DNA of 64,000 bases from NCBI GenBank assembly GCA_019918135.1, contig WBZZ01000708.1, positions 1 through 64,000 on the forward strand, in the 5' to 3' direction. The position numbers and the translations under genes are program-made. How positions within the stretch are numbered: the stretch's first letter is position 1; every line of letters begins with the position of its first letter. A model generated the notes under the pieces. The model saw nothing but the letters and a program-made list of their open reading frames with translations, was not told where the DNA came from and made no database searches. Below, piece after piece: positions 11,348 to 19,632 of the stretch. The stretch comes from Paulinella micropora. Its lineage: Eukaryota > Cercozoa > Imbricatea > Euglyphida > Paulinellidae.

Positions 11348-11368
11348 GCTCTCTCTCTCTCTCTCTCT
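11348..11368. repeat. CT dinucleotide run
   Basis: About nine CT repeats directly after the MYND gene stop. Confidence 0.8.
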
Positions 11369-11487
11369 GACTGCGGGCGAGCAAAAGATGCATGGTTTTG
11401 CGGCCAAGGGGCTGGTGTCGTTTTTACCGTGAATATAAGGTGGCGGGATTCTAGATTTTAGCTAAAATTTAGCTTTGCTAAGCTTTT

Positions 11488-11503
11488 AATAAAATGTTTT
11501 ATT
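11488..11503. terminator. Palindromic convergent poly(A) signal
   Basis: AATAAAATGTTTTATT reads AATAAA on both strands. It serves the plus-strand MYND gene and the minus-strand LRR gene, whose TAA stop lies inside it. Confidence 0.75.
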
Positions 11504-13589
11504 CTTCTTCTTCCTCTTGCTGTTCCTCTTCTTCTTCTTCTGTATCACCTCGGTCGGTAAAGGTCAGACGTGCGTAGTCAGAGTTCTGCTCCAACTCAAT
11601 GCACTCCCGGCGGATTGCACCAAGAGTTATTCTCGTCCTTTTCTTGATTTCCCAACCGGCGGGCATCCTTAGCCGTTTACAAGCCGGCAAGGATCTGAAG
11701 CGCAGAGTTGCTTTGTTTGCAACCAGATTGTCGGGCAGTTGGATGTTCTCTAGCAACGGACAAGAAGATATGTCTATGGTTATTTCTTTTAGCGGCGCCG
11801 GCCACATACCCTTCGAGGTGTCAATTGGAAAAAGATCCTTCAAGCAGATTTCTCTGAGTTCTGGGCAACCCATGATTTCCAGCTTGAAGCCCGGCTGTGG
11901 CGGCCCGCGCAGGTTAGTCTGTGGCGGCCCGCGCGGGGCTGCTGCAGAGTCCTTGTCGTCGTCGTCGTCTGGCCCCCGTGGCCAGCAGCAGCCTATTCGC
12001 TCAAGTTTGGCACAGCTAGCGACACTGATGCTCACACTGTTGAGAGAATGCATTTGTTCGCCTGGATCGAGATACCACGACCAAAGAATCGCGGAGAGAC
12101 TGAGCTTGCCCAGGCTGATTTCTGCCAGCTGTGAACAATTGCTAACATCCACTCTGTAGCAGCCTTTTATCTGCCAGCCAGCGGGCAGCAGAAGCGAGCG
12201 GAGGCTTTTCAGGCCCTGGGCTTGCATAAACAGCCCTTTGGATTGCAGCTCGGTTGGCAAATTGATCTCTTCGAGCTGCGTACACTTGGAGAATCTTACC
12301 TTGTACGAACCGCCCTTGACTGTGCAGTGGCGAGGCATGGTAATCTTCTGGAGACTGTCTAGTGTTCCTAAAAACCAAGCATAGAATTCTTGGCATTCTA
12401 CTCGCGCTGGAGTTTCGACTTCCGTTAGCTTGTTACACCTGGAGAAGCCCGTGTGATACAGACCCGTCAGAGCAAGGCCTGAGGAGGAGGTCGTCAGTGC
12501 TACGCGTTCAAGCTTTTCCAACTGGTCAAAGGTCGCCGAAACACCCCCCGTCTGTTCCGGGCCGAGATTCAGTCGCGTTTTCTCCACGCCACCCCCCTCA
12601 ACACTTAGAAAAAGGTCGCTCAACGGCACCTCCTGCCTGGTGCAAGGCTCGATGCAAAGTTCTTTGGCGCCGCAATTTTGCACATGAACATACGCCTTGC
12701 CTCCCCCCACAGCAACATGCAACTTCCTCTTCTTCTTCGGGGAGGCCGAGCCGTTTACCTCCAGCCACATGCTCGTGTTGTCCACGCAGCCCCGTGGGGG
12801 CAGCCCCGCCACCTCCACACGCTGCAGCCTCTTGCAATTCTCGAGCTTCAGATTTAAGTACCCGCGGGGCGCGTGCCCGGCGGAGGTGAAAACAAACGTC
12901 TTGAGCTGGCGGCAGCCATACACAGACACCGCCCGGCGGGTACCCCGGAGTCTGGTCCGCAGCAAGCGGAGGTGTCTCACCCCGAGATCTTGTAGCGTAA
13001 AAGGACCATAATTCCGATCTAACGACATTGTTAGGTTGTGCAGACACAGATGCTTTATGAACAGATTGGACCTGGCCTCCAAAGGGAAACTGCCCTCGGT
13101 CAGCATCGCCGAGTCGGCAGTACCCCGCGCTGAGCTTGCCGACAAAATAAGCCTTTCCATTTCCCCGTCCTCGTGGCCTCGGATGAGCCCGACCGCCTTC
13201 TGCAAAGACTCCCAGTACATTTCACGGGTCAAACCGCCGAAGTTAGGCCCTGGACGCCACAAGTCTGTAAACACGATGTTGGTCACAGCGTCCTTGCTTT
13301 CTTGTCGCACTGCTCTTGCAATCTCCTCCAGCTCGTGCTCTTCTTCCGCGGCGCGAGCTGGGGGCTCTCCCTCCTTCACCTCGTGCTTCTCCACGGCGCG
13401 TACCTTAGCCGCGCAAATGCGCGCCAGAAGCTCATTGGCCCTCCCGCCAACCATTGGTTGGAGGTATTCCCCGAGCCAGGTACGACGACCGACGCCTCTG
13501 AGAACCGTGTTTTCTTCGAACCCAAGAAACCCCCTAATCAAGCGGGTGCTGTCTGCACAAGGCAGCACCGTTTGTGCAGACTGTGCCAT
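11499..13589 (-). CDS. Irregular leucine-rich-repeat protein
   Basis: 696 aa. The body has about fifteen repeats of the type C-x-(K/Q)L-x-x-(V/I)-x-L/V-P (for example NCKRLQRVEVAGLP, NCSQLAEISLGKL, SCAKLERIGCCW), typical of irregular LRR solenoids that bind protein partners. The N-terminus is charged (KHEVKEGEPP, EEEHELEE) with no signal peptide. A DDDDDKD stretch and a GPPQ repeat interrupt the solenoid near residues 535-560. The extreme C-terminus is almost pure Glu/Gln. The ATG at MAQSAQ was chosen because codons further upstream run through a G/C tract. It is divergent from the gene at 13821. Probably a host-interaction protein; the partner is unknown. Confidence 0.7.
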   Translation of the reverse strand: MAQSAQTVLPCADSTRLIRGFLGFEENTVLRGVGRRTWLGEYLQPMVGGRANELLARICAAKVRAVEKHEVKEGEPPARAAEEEHELEEIARAVRQESKDAVTNIVFTDLWRPGPNFGGLTREMYWESLQKAVGLIRGHEDGEMERLILSASSARGTADSAMLTEGSFPLEARSNLFIKHLCLHNLTMSLDRNYGPFTLQDLGVRHLRLLRTRLRGTRRAVSVYGCRQLKTFVFTSAGHAPRGYLNLKLENCKRLQRVEVAGLPPRGCVDNTSMWLEVNGSASPKKKRKLHVAVGGGKAYVHVQNCGAKELCIEPCTRQEVPLSDLFLSVEGGGVEKTRLNLGPEQTGGVSATFDQLEKLERVALTTSSSGLALTGLYHTGFSRCNKLTEVETPARVECQEFYAWFLGTLDSLQKITMPRHCTVKGGSYKVRFSKCTQLEEINLPTELQSKGLFMQAQGLKSLRSLLLPAGWQIKGCYRVDVSNCSQLAEISLGKLSLSAILWSWYLDPGEQMHSLNSVSISVASCAKLERIGCCWPRGPDDDDDKDSAAAPRGPPQTNLRGPPQPGFKLEIMGCPELREICLKDLFPIDTSKGMWPAPLKEITIDISSCPLLENIQLPDNLVANKATLRFRSLPACKRLRMPAGWEIKKRTRITLGAIRRECIELEQNSDYARLTFTDRGDTEEEEEEQQEEEEE

Positions 13590-13820
13590 CGTCCCGGCCC
13601 AATACAAACTCCGGCCACTCGATTTCCTTTCTCTTGCTATGAATACAATACTTAGCAACAGCAAAAACAAACAGAAGGATGGGGAGGGGGAGGGCGAGGG
13701 AAGGAGAAGGGGAGAGGAGAGGGGGGGGGGGGGGCAGAATTCTGCCTTCTCTAGGGGGGGGGGGGGCTGCTTCAATGAAAAAGATCAAAGAGCCTTTGTT
13801 CCTTAAAACTACACATACAA
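13590..13820. promoter_or_regulatory. Divergent promoter with G runs and GAATTC palindrome
   Basis: Between two divergent start codons. Two runs of about 14 and 12 G flank GGCAGAATTCTGCC, a perfect 14-bp palindrome, at about 13719-13767. Confidence 0.45.
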
Positions 13821-14915
13821 ATGGCAGAACGAGACCGACGGGGGGGCGCGCAGGACACCCGCCGGTCTGAGGAAAAGTACGACGTCTTTTTCCTCACAGT
13901 CGAATTGTACCGAGTCAAAGAACCGTTAAAATGGCAGGACACTTCACTCTACGAAGATGTGCCCGAATCAGCCAATGATGGAGGAAGTAGTCAGCAAGTT
14001 TATTACGTGCTTAAAAAAGGCAAGGAAGCAGATCATCCCCGCTTGTGTTTGGGGGACTTCTGCTCTGATTATCAGTATGGGCCTGAATTCAACCATGCCC
14101 CTAAACTTACTGGCCAGTATTGTTGGCAATCGCATGCCTGCCCTTCTCGGCAGGTTTGGCGAGGCTGTCTAGAACTTTACAAGAGGATTGGTTTCTCTGC
14201 ACAGGTTCATGGCAGTCTATACCAACAAACTATCGAATTACGACCCACCCTCCAAAGCTCACCAGAGGGTACGCGCCCTTCAGTGGAAGTCTGTGCGGTT
14301 CTGACCCAGATTTTTGCGACGGAGGGCTCTCCAGCAAAAACACTGAAAAATCCTGCTACTACAGATACAGGATCGGAATGGATACCAATGACTATCAAAG
14401 GACTCAACCAGCAAGACCTAAGCGGCCGCACCCAAAACGCCCGCCTGACAATCAAGCTGTACGGCGCGGATGAGAAGGATTTCGACAGTATACATGGGTT
14501 AAAGCTAGGGCAAGAACAACCGGTCAGGTATCGTCCCCTAAACTACGTGCTTGCCCGGTCGGGCGAAGGGGCTGACGCGACGGGCGTGATGACGATGCGT
14601 GTTGTTCTCCCGATTTTGGTTAAGAATGGTAAAGAATCCTATTTTGAGTTTGCACCCCTGGATTTCGAGGTCACACAGCAAGATCGGAATCGCGTGCCTG
14701 GTAAGGTGGCGCTAGGTCTGGCAAGTTATATACAGGTAGCCTTTGGTATAAACGCGGCTAACCGTGAGTTTATCGTTGAACTGCAGCCTAAATTGAAGCG
14801 AAGAACCAAGCAGCGCGAGTCCGCCCCGGTCGACACCGTGGAGACGTGGTTCCGCGCCAGGGGCGCGATCCAGAAAATCCTTAATCCAACTCGAGCCAGC
14901 GCCGGCACTCAGTAA
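13821..14915 (+). CDS. Unknown 364-aa protein
   Basis: Not recognised. The product is mixed alpha/beta by eye, with no signal peptide, membrane segment or low-complexity tract. Base composition is less extreme than its neighbours. Conserved-looking strands include VFFLTVELYRV, ARLTIKLYGADEKDF, TMRVVLPILV and FAPLDFEVTQ, and a basic segment KLKRRTKQR sits near the C-terminus. The even composition and beta-rich pattern would suit a structural or scaffold protein, but nothing proves that. The ATG is the first after the G/C tract. ATTAAA follows the stop by a few bases. It converges with the gene at 15028. Confidence 0.65.
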   Translation: MAERDRRGGAQDTRRSEEKYDVFFLTVELYRVKEPLKWQDTSLYEDVPESANDGGSSQQVYYVLKKGKEADHPRLCLGDFCSDYQYGPEFNHAPKLTGQYCWQSHACPSRQVWRGCLELYKRIGFSAQVHGSLYQQTIELRPTLQSSPEGTRPSVEVCAVLTQIFATEGSPAKTLKNPATTDTGSEWIPMTIKGLNQQDLSGRTQNARLTIKLYGADEKDFDSIHGLKLGQEQPVRYRPLNYVLARSGEGADATGVMTMRVVLPILVKNGKESYFEFAPLDFEVTQQDRNRVPGKVALGLASYIQVAFGINAANREFIVELQPKLKRRTKQRESAPVDTVETWFRARGAIQKILNPTRASAGTQ

Positions 14916-15027
14916 TTTCATTAAAATCCTGCGCCGATTCATTGTTATTAATCTCAGTTCAAGTTTTTTAATCCATTTAAATTTGCATGTTTACGAAAGG
15001 CAGTCAACTCCCCCCCCCCCCACTCTT

Positions 15028-15726
15028 TCAGAAGTCGGGGGCAGGCCCATGTCGTGCGCACAGAGTCGGCCAGGCCGAGGCGGAGCCGGGGCGGGGCACA
15101 GTCGCTAGCGTGGCTACGTTTTCGTGTTCGTAGCACGCTTCACACGCGGCGCGGTCATCTGTGACTTGCCCGACTCTCCACTCTCGGAAGACAAGCTTGT
15201 GTTCCTCCACGACCTTGAAAGCTGCACCAAAACGCTGCAACATCTTGATGCCCGGCTTTTGCTCTACGTAGGGCTCCGCTTCGGCTAGGCGTTTGAACCA
15301 CAGTGCAATGGCCGGCGCGGCCTGCCGCGTCGGCGGGGTCTGCCCCCCCGCCCCAGCCCCCGCTGGGCTTGGAGGGCGCAAACGACGCCTTTTCTTGCGA
15401 CGCGCGCGCCTGCCACGCCGGTACTCGCGCTTTCTTTCCACCTGGCGCGCGTGCAGCGCACACAGCCTAAAGTGTCCGTCGTCATCGGCCCACGGTTCCG
15501 CCTCCGCGAGGCTCGCGCACTCGCCGAGGGTAAAACAGCGTTCGCAGGCGGGAAGCCACTCTGGCCCAAACTGAGACGGGCTGAGCACGCTCAGCCGGCC
15601 TCTCGCTCGTAGGCACAGCCGCGCGCCTGAGGGGGGCATGGGGACCGTGGCGCCCTCTGCTCCGTACCTGCTCTTGAACAGGCGAGCCGCACTGGATTCG
15701 CCGGCGGGCTCCGCCGGCGAACTCAT
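15028..15726 (-). CDS. Small protein with two C-x2-C...C-x2-H motifs
   Basis: 232 aa. The C-terminal 100 residues match the N-terminal domain of the zinc-finger/nuclease proteins at 145 and 34368 (AEPYVEQKPGIKMLQRFGAAFKV, CEACYEHEN, CARH). The N-terminal half has a second site of the same form, CERCFTLGE...CALH, so the protein may be two copies of one zinc-binding fold. They are joined by a very basic stretch (RRGRRARRKKRRR) that could be a nuclear localisation signal. No C2H2 fingers or nuclease part are present. It may be a stand-alone regulator or a competitor of the longer paralogues; that is inference. Confidence 0.65.
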   Translation of the reverse strand: MSSPAEPAGESSAARLFKSRYGAEGATVPMPPSGARLCLRARGRLSVLSPSQFGPEWLPACERCFTLGECASLAEAEPWADDDGHFRLCALHARQVERKREYRRGRRARRKKRRRLRPPSPAGAGAGGQTPPTRQAAPAIALWFKRLAEAEPYVEQKPGIKMLQRFGAAFKVVEEHKLVFREWRVGQVTDDRAACEACYEHENVATLATVPRPGSASAWPTLCARHGPAPDF

Positions 15727-15778
15727 CTCGCAGTGTTTTGTGCACACAGCGAGGAGGAGCCGGCGGAGGGAGGCGCAA

Positions 15779-15817
<39 letters not shown>

Positions 15818-16024
15818 GGGGGCGGGGCATGCCCCCCCCCCCTCCCCTCTAGTACACACACACACACACAAAAGAAGTATTTTTACTTAAAACCGCTGCC
15901 GACTGGTCGACCGTCGGCAGCGGCTTTTTGGGCCTCCCCTTGTTGACGGTTGTTGCTGTAGATCTTGTAATTCTTTCTCATGCATTTCCATGACTTTCTT
16001 CCGCCAAGCCTTTGCACGCTCCGG
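15727..16024. promoter_or_regulatory. Intergenic region with GA and CA microsatellites
   Basis: Holds a GA run (15781-15812), a G-run/C-run hairpin (15813-15850), a CA run (15854-15870) and the stem-loop at 15893-15923. It carries the 3' end of the F-box/LRR gene and the promoter of the gene at 15028. Confidence 0.45.
15893..15923 (-). terminator. Perfect 11-bp stem-loop after the F-box/LRR gene
   Basis: Arms CCGCTGCCGAC and GTCGGCAGCGG enclose a loop that is itself the palindrome TGGTCGACC less one base. It lies about 100 nt past the stop of the minus-strand gene at 16025, which has no AATAAA. Hairpin-directed 3' ends are known for mimiviruses and pandoraviruses. Confidence 0.5.
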
Positions 16025-18022
16025 CTACCAGCTGAACTCACAGGCGAAGGATTGGTGTTGGCAAATGAGTCGGCACCAGCCGCGGAGGGCGAGAAGTCTG
16101 GACAGGCGCCTGTCGAGGAGTCCGGAGAGGCTGCTAGAAGTGAGGGTGAGCGCGGGGAGGTTTCTGCGGCGGCGCTGAGTGGCGATGCCGGTGAGGATGC
16201 GGGTTAGCGAACGAGCGCCGGACGGCAGGTTTGCTATTCCGGAGGAATAGCTTGTGGCAAGGAGCAACGAAGTGAGGGCGGGGAAGCCCTTGCGCAAAAC
16301 CCTTTCCCAGTCGCGGAGGGCGCGGGGGTTAGTGGTGGCAGAGAAGGGCGGGATTTGTAAACGGAGTGTCTGCAACAGGGGGCTGCGCGCGAACAGGCGG
16401 AGAGCCCGCCTCCTCCCTGGGCCGGGGGCTAGCACGCCCCTGAAGTTAAGCTCTTGCAAGTGGGGCAGCGCGAGGAGCGGCAGCAAGAAGTCGGAGTCTA
16501 GTTCTGAGCCGCAGTGCAAGGAGAGTCTGGCTAGGTTGGGCGCGAGGATGCTGGGGTCGTCTTGCGCGCTGATTCTCCCGGTCGCCGGGATTATGAGGCC
16601 CAGCGACCGCAAGTCCGTATGGGGGGCGAGGAGCTGCAGGTCGGACACGAACGTGTAGGGGTCGTCGCGCTGGGCGGGAACGCGCACGGCTAGGTGAGCC
16701 AGCTGTGGGGCCGTCAGCCGGGGCGCGGCGCCGTGTCGCAGCTGTTCCAGGTCCAGGTCCAGCACTAGCCTGGTAAGGCTGGGGCACTTGGCGAGCGCCG
16801 CTAGCAGCTCCGGGGAGCGCCCCGGCTGCTCCCCGTGGCAAGAGAGCTCAACAGTTTGGAGCGAGGCGGCCGCGAGCTGCACGAGCTGGAGGACGGCGTC
16901 CCACAGCTTGGGCGAATAGCTGCGGCAGTTGTAAACCTTGAGGCACTCGAGCCCTGGACAGTCGGGGCGCCAAGTCTCGGGCAAGGACAGGAGCGCGCAA
17001 CCTTTCAATTCTAGACGTCTCAGCTGTGGCGAGCCGCGCAACAGCTGCGGCGGCGTGTCCTCGTAGTTCCGCAAGACTAAGGTAGACAGCGCGGGGTGCG
17101 TCACCCAGAAGTCCACTGGCTCCCACTGACATTCCTCGCAGCCGAGGCACGGGCGGAAGGTGTCGGTGGGCTGGAGCAGCGCCTGTTGGCTGTACAGCGT
17201 CAGCTCGCGCAGGGTCGTAGGCAACATGCGGAGCCAAGCGGGCGCGGGCTCCTGCCTGTGCAGCAGGTCCAGACTCTGCAGCTGGCCGGCCGAGGCCAGC
17301 ACCCTCTTCAGCCGCGCAGAGCCGCTTGCGGTAAAAGGGTCCGCTTTCAGCCGCAGGTGTGTCGCCCGGGGGGCTAGCAGCCTTAGCAGCAGTCTCGTGC
17401 TCCTGTTCGCCAGTTCTCCCGTGAAATCAAAGCGACCGTGACGCCGCAGCCTCGGCAGGAGCCTGGTCCGGAACAGCTGCGCCAACTCCTCCGCGGCCCC
17501 GGTTGCCATGCCGTCCACACAGATTAAAAGCCACTCCCCAGGCTCTAGTCCGGCGCACACCAGGCCGTCGCCTTCGCGGAAATCCGGCAGTGCACGCAGC
17601 AAGCGCAGCATGCGCTCTCCCACCCTTCCGCGAGGGGTACCCTGGACGGCCCAGTCGCGCAAGCGCACTGGCCTGCTGCACTCCGCGTCATGCCTGCACA
17701 GCGCCTGCACCAGCTCGCCCAACAAGCGCGAAGCCGCTGCCTTCGCCACTGTCCTGGCCGCCTCGCGACACGTCAAACCCAGCGCCAACGCGCCCGCCGG
17801 CTCCAGCTCCGCCAACATCGCTCCGATCAAGTCCCAACGCTGCCCCTGGGGGGCATGCTGCTGGGGGGCATGCTGCTGGGGGGCATGCTGCCCCCCACAC
17901 CCCCCTGCAGGAGGCAGGCGCGGGCTGGAGGGCTGTCCAGCCTTGTGCCTTTTTTTCTGTCTAGACCGCTGGTGCGAGCTGGAAGGGGGGCTTGCTGTTT
18001 CTCGGAGGCGTTTCTTGCCCAT
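16025..18022 (-). CDS. F-box-like leucine-rich-repeat protein
   Basis: 665 aa. A basic N-terminus (KKRLRE, RSRQKKRHK) may be a nuclear signal. Residues 60-100 look F-box-like (LIGAMLAELEPAGALALGLTCREAARTV). The rest is an LRR solenoid (LQSLDLL, LRELTLY, LRRLELKGC, LECLKVYNC, LQTVELSC, LTRLVLDLDL, LQELNFRG). F-box/LRR proteins recruit substrates to SCF ubiquitin ligases and are frequent in giant viruses, so redirection of host ubiquitination is the likely role. A palindromic element encoding GGQHAPQQHAPQQHAPQ separates the basic N-terminus from the F-box. The ATG is the first in frame after a G/C tract. Confidence 0.7.
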   Translation of the reverse strand: MGKKRLRETASPPSSSHQRSRQKKRHKAGQPSSPRLPPAGGCGGQHAPQQHAPQQHAPQGQRWDLIGAMLAELEPAGALALGLTCREAARTVAKAAASRLLGELVQALCRHDAECSRPVRLRDWAVQGTPRGRVGERMLRLLRALPDFREGDGLVCAGLEPGEWLLICVDGMATGAAEELAQLFRTRLLPRLRRHGRFDFTGELANRSTRLLLRLLAPRATHLRLKADPFTASGSARLKRVLASAGQLQSLDLLHRQEPAPAWLRMLPTTLRELTLYSQQALLQPTDTFRPCLGCEECQWEPVDFWVTHPALSTLVLRNYEDTPPQLLRGSPQLRRLELKGCALLSLPETWRPDCPGLECLKVYNCRSYSPKLWDAVLQLVQLAAASLQTVELSCHGEQPGRSPELLAALAKCPSLTRLVLDLDLEQLRHGAAPRLTAPQLAHLAVRVPAQRDDPYTFVSDLQLLAPHTDLRSLGLIIPATGRISAQDDPSILAPNLARLSLHCGSELDSDFLLPLLALPHLQELNFRGVLAPGPGRRRALRLFARSPLLQTLRLQIPPFSATTNPRALRDWERVLRKGFPALTSLLLATSYSSGIANLPSGARSLTRILTGIATQRRRRNLPALTLTSSSLSGLLDRRLSRLLALRGWCRLICQHQSFACEFSW
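17841..17908. repeat. Palindromic GC element inside the F-box/LRR gene
   Basis: Three TGGGGGGCATGCTGC units followed by CCCCCC, folding on themselves. On the coding strand they read as QHAP repeats. Confidence 0.8.
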
Positions 18023-18418
18023 ATCTTAGAAACAGAGCTTTTTCTTTTTTCTCTTGTTGTGATCTTCTGTCTCCCCCAGCCCGCGCCTTTGTTTGCTCCT
18101 ATAGCGAGGCACCCCCCCCCCCTCTCCTCTTCTTCTTGCCTAAAGACCCCGGACGGAAGAGGGGGGGGGGGAGAAAGGAGCCAAGAAGGAAAGAGGGAAG
18201 GGGAGAGATCCAAAGGTAAAGAAACATTTTTTTTATTAAAACAGTTTTTTAGCGGGCTGTATTATTCTCTGAGCGTGCCTTCCAGCCCGCTAAAGCGGGC
18301 TGGGCGGGCTGTATTATTTTCCGAGCGGGCCTTCCAGCCCGCTAGCGGGCTGGGCGGGCTGTATTATTCTCTGAGTGTGCCTTCCAGCCCGCGTTAGCGG
18401 GCTGGAGCGGGCTGGGCG
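18023..18418. repeat. Intergenic region with three hairpin repeats
   Basis: Three near-identical units start at 18252, 18304 and 18354. Each holds GCGGGCTGTATTATT and an AGCCCGC/GCGGGCT hairpin. They form the 3' UTR of the gene at 18419, whose AATAAA (plus-strand TTTATT) is at 18232-18237. A G-run/C-run pair at 18112-18170 lies toward the F-box/LRR gene start. Confidence 0.7.
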
Positions 18419-19450
18419 TTAGCGGGGCTGGATAGCGTCAAAGATAGCCTGGACATGTTGGTCACGCGTAGTAGTATCTGCCGAGCTCGCTGGTGCACAC
18501 GGGTCTTGAGGGTGGCGTAGTTGCCAGTACCTGATTGCAAGCAAGGCTAGTCTGAAGCGGAGCCTTCCTTGCGCTTCGGCCGGCAGCAGCGAGCTGGTGT
18601 AATGTCCCAGTTTCCGACAGCTTTTGATAAATCGCGGAGCCTCGGGCGGCCCGGGCAGACTGGCAGCCCTGGCTTCGATTAGTTGCCGCAGGCCCTGTAA
18701 CGTCTCTGGCAACTGTGCGCGGGCCGCTCGAGGCAGAGTCGACGGCGAAAATAGCAGCGCCGCCCTTATGTCCTCTTGCTGTGACTCGTTTGCTTGTTGG
18801 CTAGATCTCCGGCTGGCCGCATAACAGAGCAACCAAGGCGCCACCGCGTCTCGCACTTTACGCAATTTGCCGCGAGACGCGGTGTCAGCCAGCAACGACA
18901 CGTGCAGCAGGATCAGCAGTTCCATAATTCCCTCGCTGAGCGGTTGCTCGTCCAGCCCGCGAGCCCGCTGTTGAAGATTCTGGGACAGCGAGCTCGCGGG
19001 CTGCTCTGGTGGCGATCCCCTCTGCACAAGGGGCGTGAGCGAGCCGCTAGCTGCAGCAGCATTAGCCACCTCGCTAGTGTCCAGCACGGGGGTGGCAGGG
19101 GGTGTCGCCTCATCCTCGTCGCCAGCCACAAGTGCCCCCTTAAATTCTTCGACCATTGCACCGGCCTTGGACAGAACCTCGATAAGCCTGTACAGTGTCA
19201 GTGGACAGCCGCCGTGCGCGGCAGGCTCGGGAGGAGCTGTGGCCTCCTCCGCCGCGCCCGGGAACAGCAGGCCAGAACTCTCGGCCCTTTCTGGCAAGAC
19301 TGGATCTAGTCTAAAACACACTTTCTTTCTGACTCGGCCGCAGCGTGAACACACCTTGCCCACAACATGCTGTTGCAAGCAACGTGTTTCTTGTACTCTT
19401 TTTAAGCAACCTCTTTTTAAACAACCCGGCGAGGGCTTGTGTTGGGACAT
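18419..19450 (-). CDS. Unknown 343-aa protein with N-terminal cysteine motif
   Basis: Not recognised. Near the N-terminus a C-x2-C pair (VCSRCGRVRKK) lies among other cysteines and may form a small zinc site. The middle is rich in Pro, Ala and Glu. The C-terminal 200 residues look helical (EGIMELLILLHVSLLADTASRGKLRKVRDAV, LRQLIEARAASLPG, RLRFRLALLAIRYWQLR). No signal peptide or membrane span is seen. The ATG (MSQHKPSPG) was chosen because the frame upstream runs through a CT microsatellite and a G/C tract. AATAAA lies about 180 nt downstream, beyond three hairpins. Confidence 0.6.
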   Translation of the reverse strand: MSQHKPSPGCLKRGCLKRVQETRCLQQHVVGKVCSRCGRVRKKVCFRLDPVLPERAESSGLLFPGAAEEATAPPEPAAHGGCPLTLYRLIEVLSKAGAMVEEFKGALVAGDEDEATPPATPVLDTSEVANAAAASGSLTPLVQRGSPPEQPASSLSQNLQQRARGLDEQPLSEGIMELLILLHVSLLADTASRGKLRKVRDAVAPWLLCYAASRRSSQQANESQQEDIRAALLFSPSTLPRAARAQLPETLQGLRQLIEARAASLPGPPEAPRFIKSCRKLGHYTSSLLPAEAQGRLRFRLALLAIRYWQLRHPQDPCAPASSADTTTRDQHVQAIFDAIQPR

Positions 19451-19523
19451 AAAACGGCTTACGCTCTCTTGCTTTCGCACAAGCCTTTCCCCTTTTTTTA
19501 AAGTTTTTGTTTTAATGAAAGAT

Positions 19524-19593
19524 GGGAGGGGGGGGGCGTCGCCCCCAAAAAGAACCTGCGCAGGCACACGGGGGGGGGGGGCGCCCCCCCCCC
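19524..19593. promoter_or_regulatory. Two G-run/C-run hairpins upstream of the gene at 18419
   Basis: G8 facing C5 at 19524-19546 and G11 facing C10 at 19569-19593, followed by a CT microsatellite. They lie 75-145 nt upstream of the minus-strand ATG at 19450. Confidence 0.45.
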
Positions 19594-19632
19594 TCGCGCG
19601 CTCTCTCTCTCTTTCTCTCTCTCTCTTCTTGA

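Noticed and set aside
11348-11368. CT run as a splice polypyrimidine tract
   Set aside because: It lies after the stop codon of an apparently complete gene, with no downstream exon.
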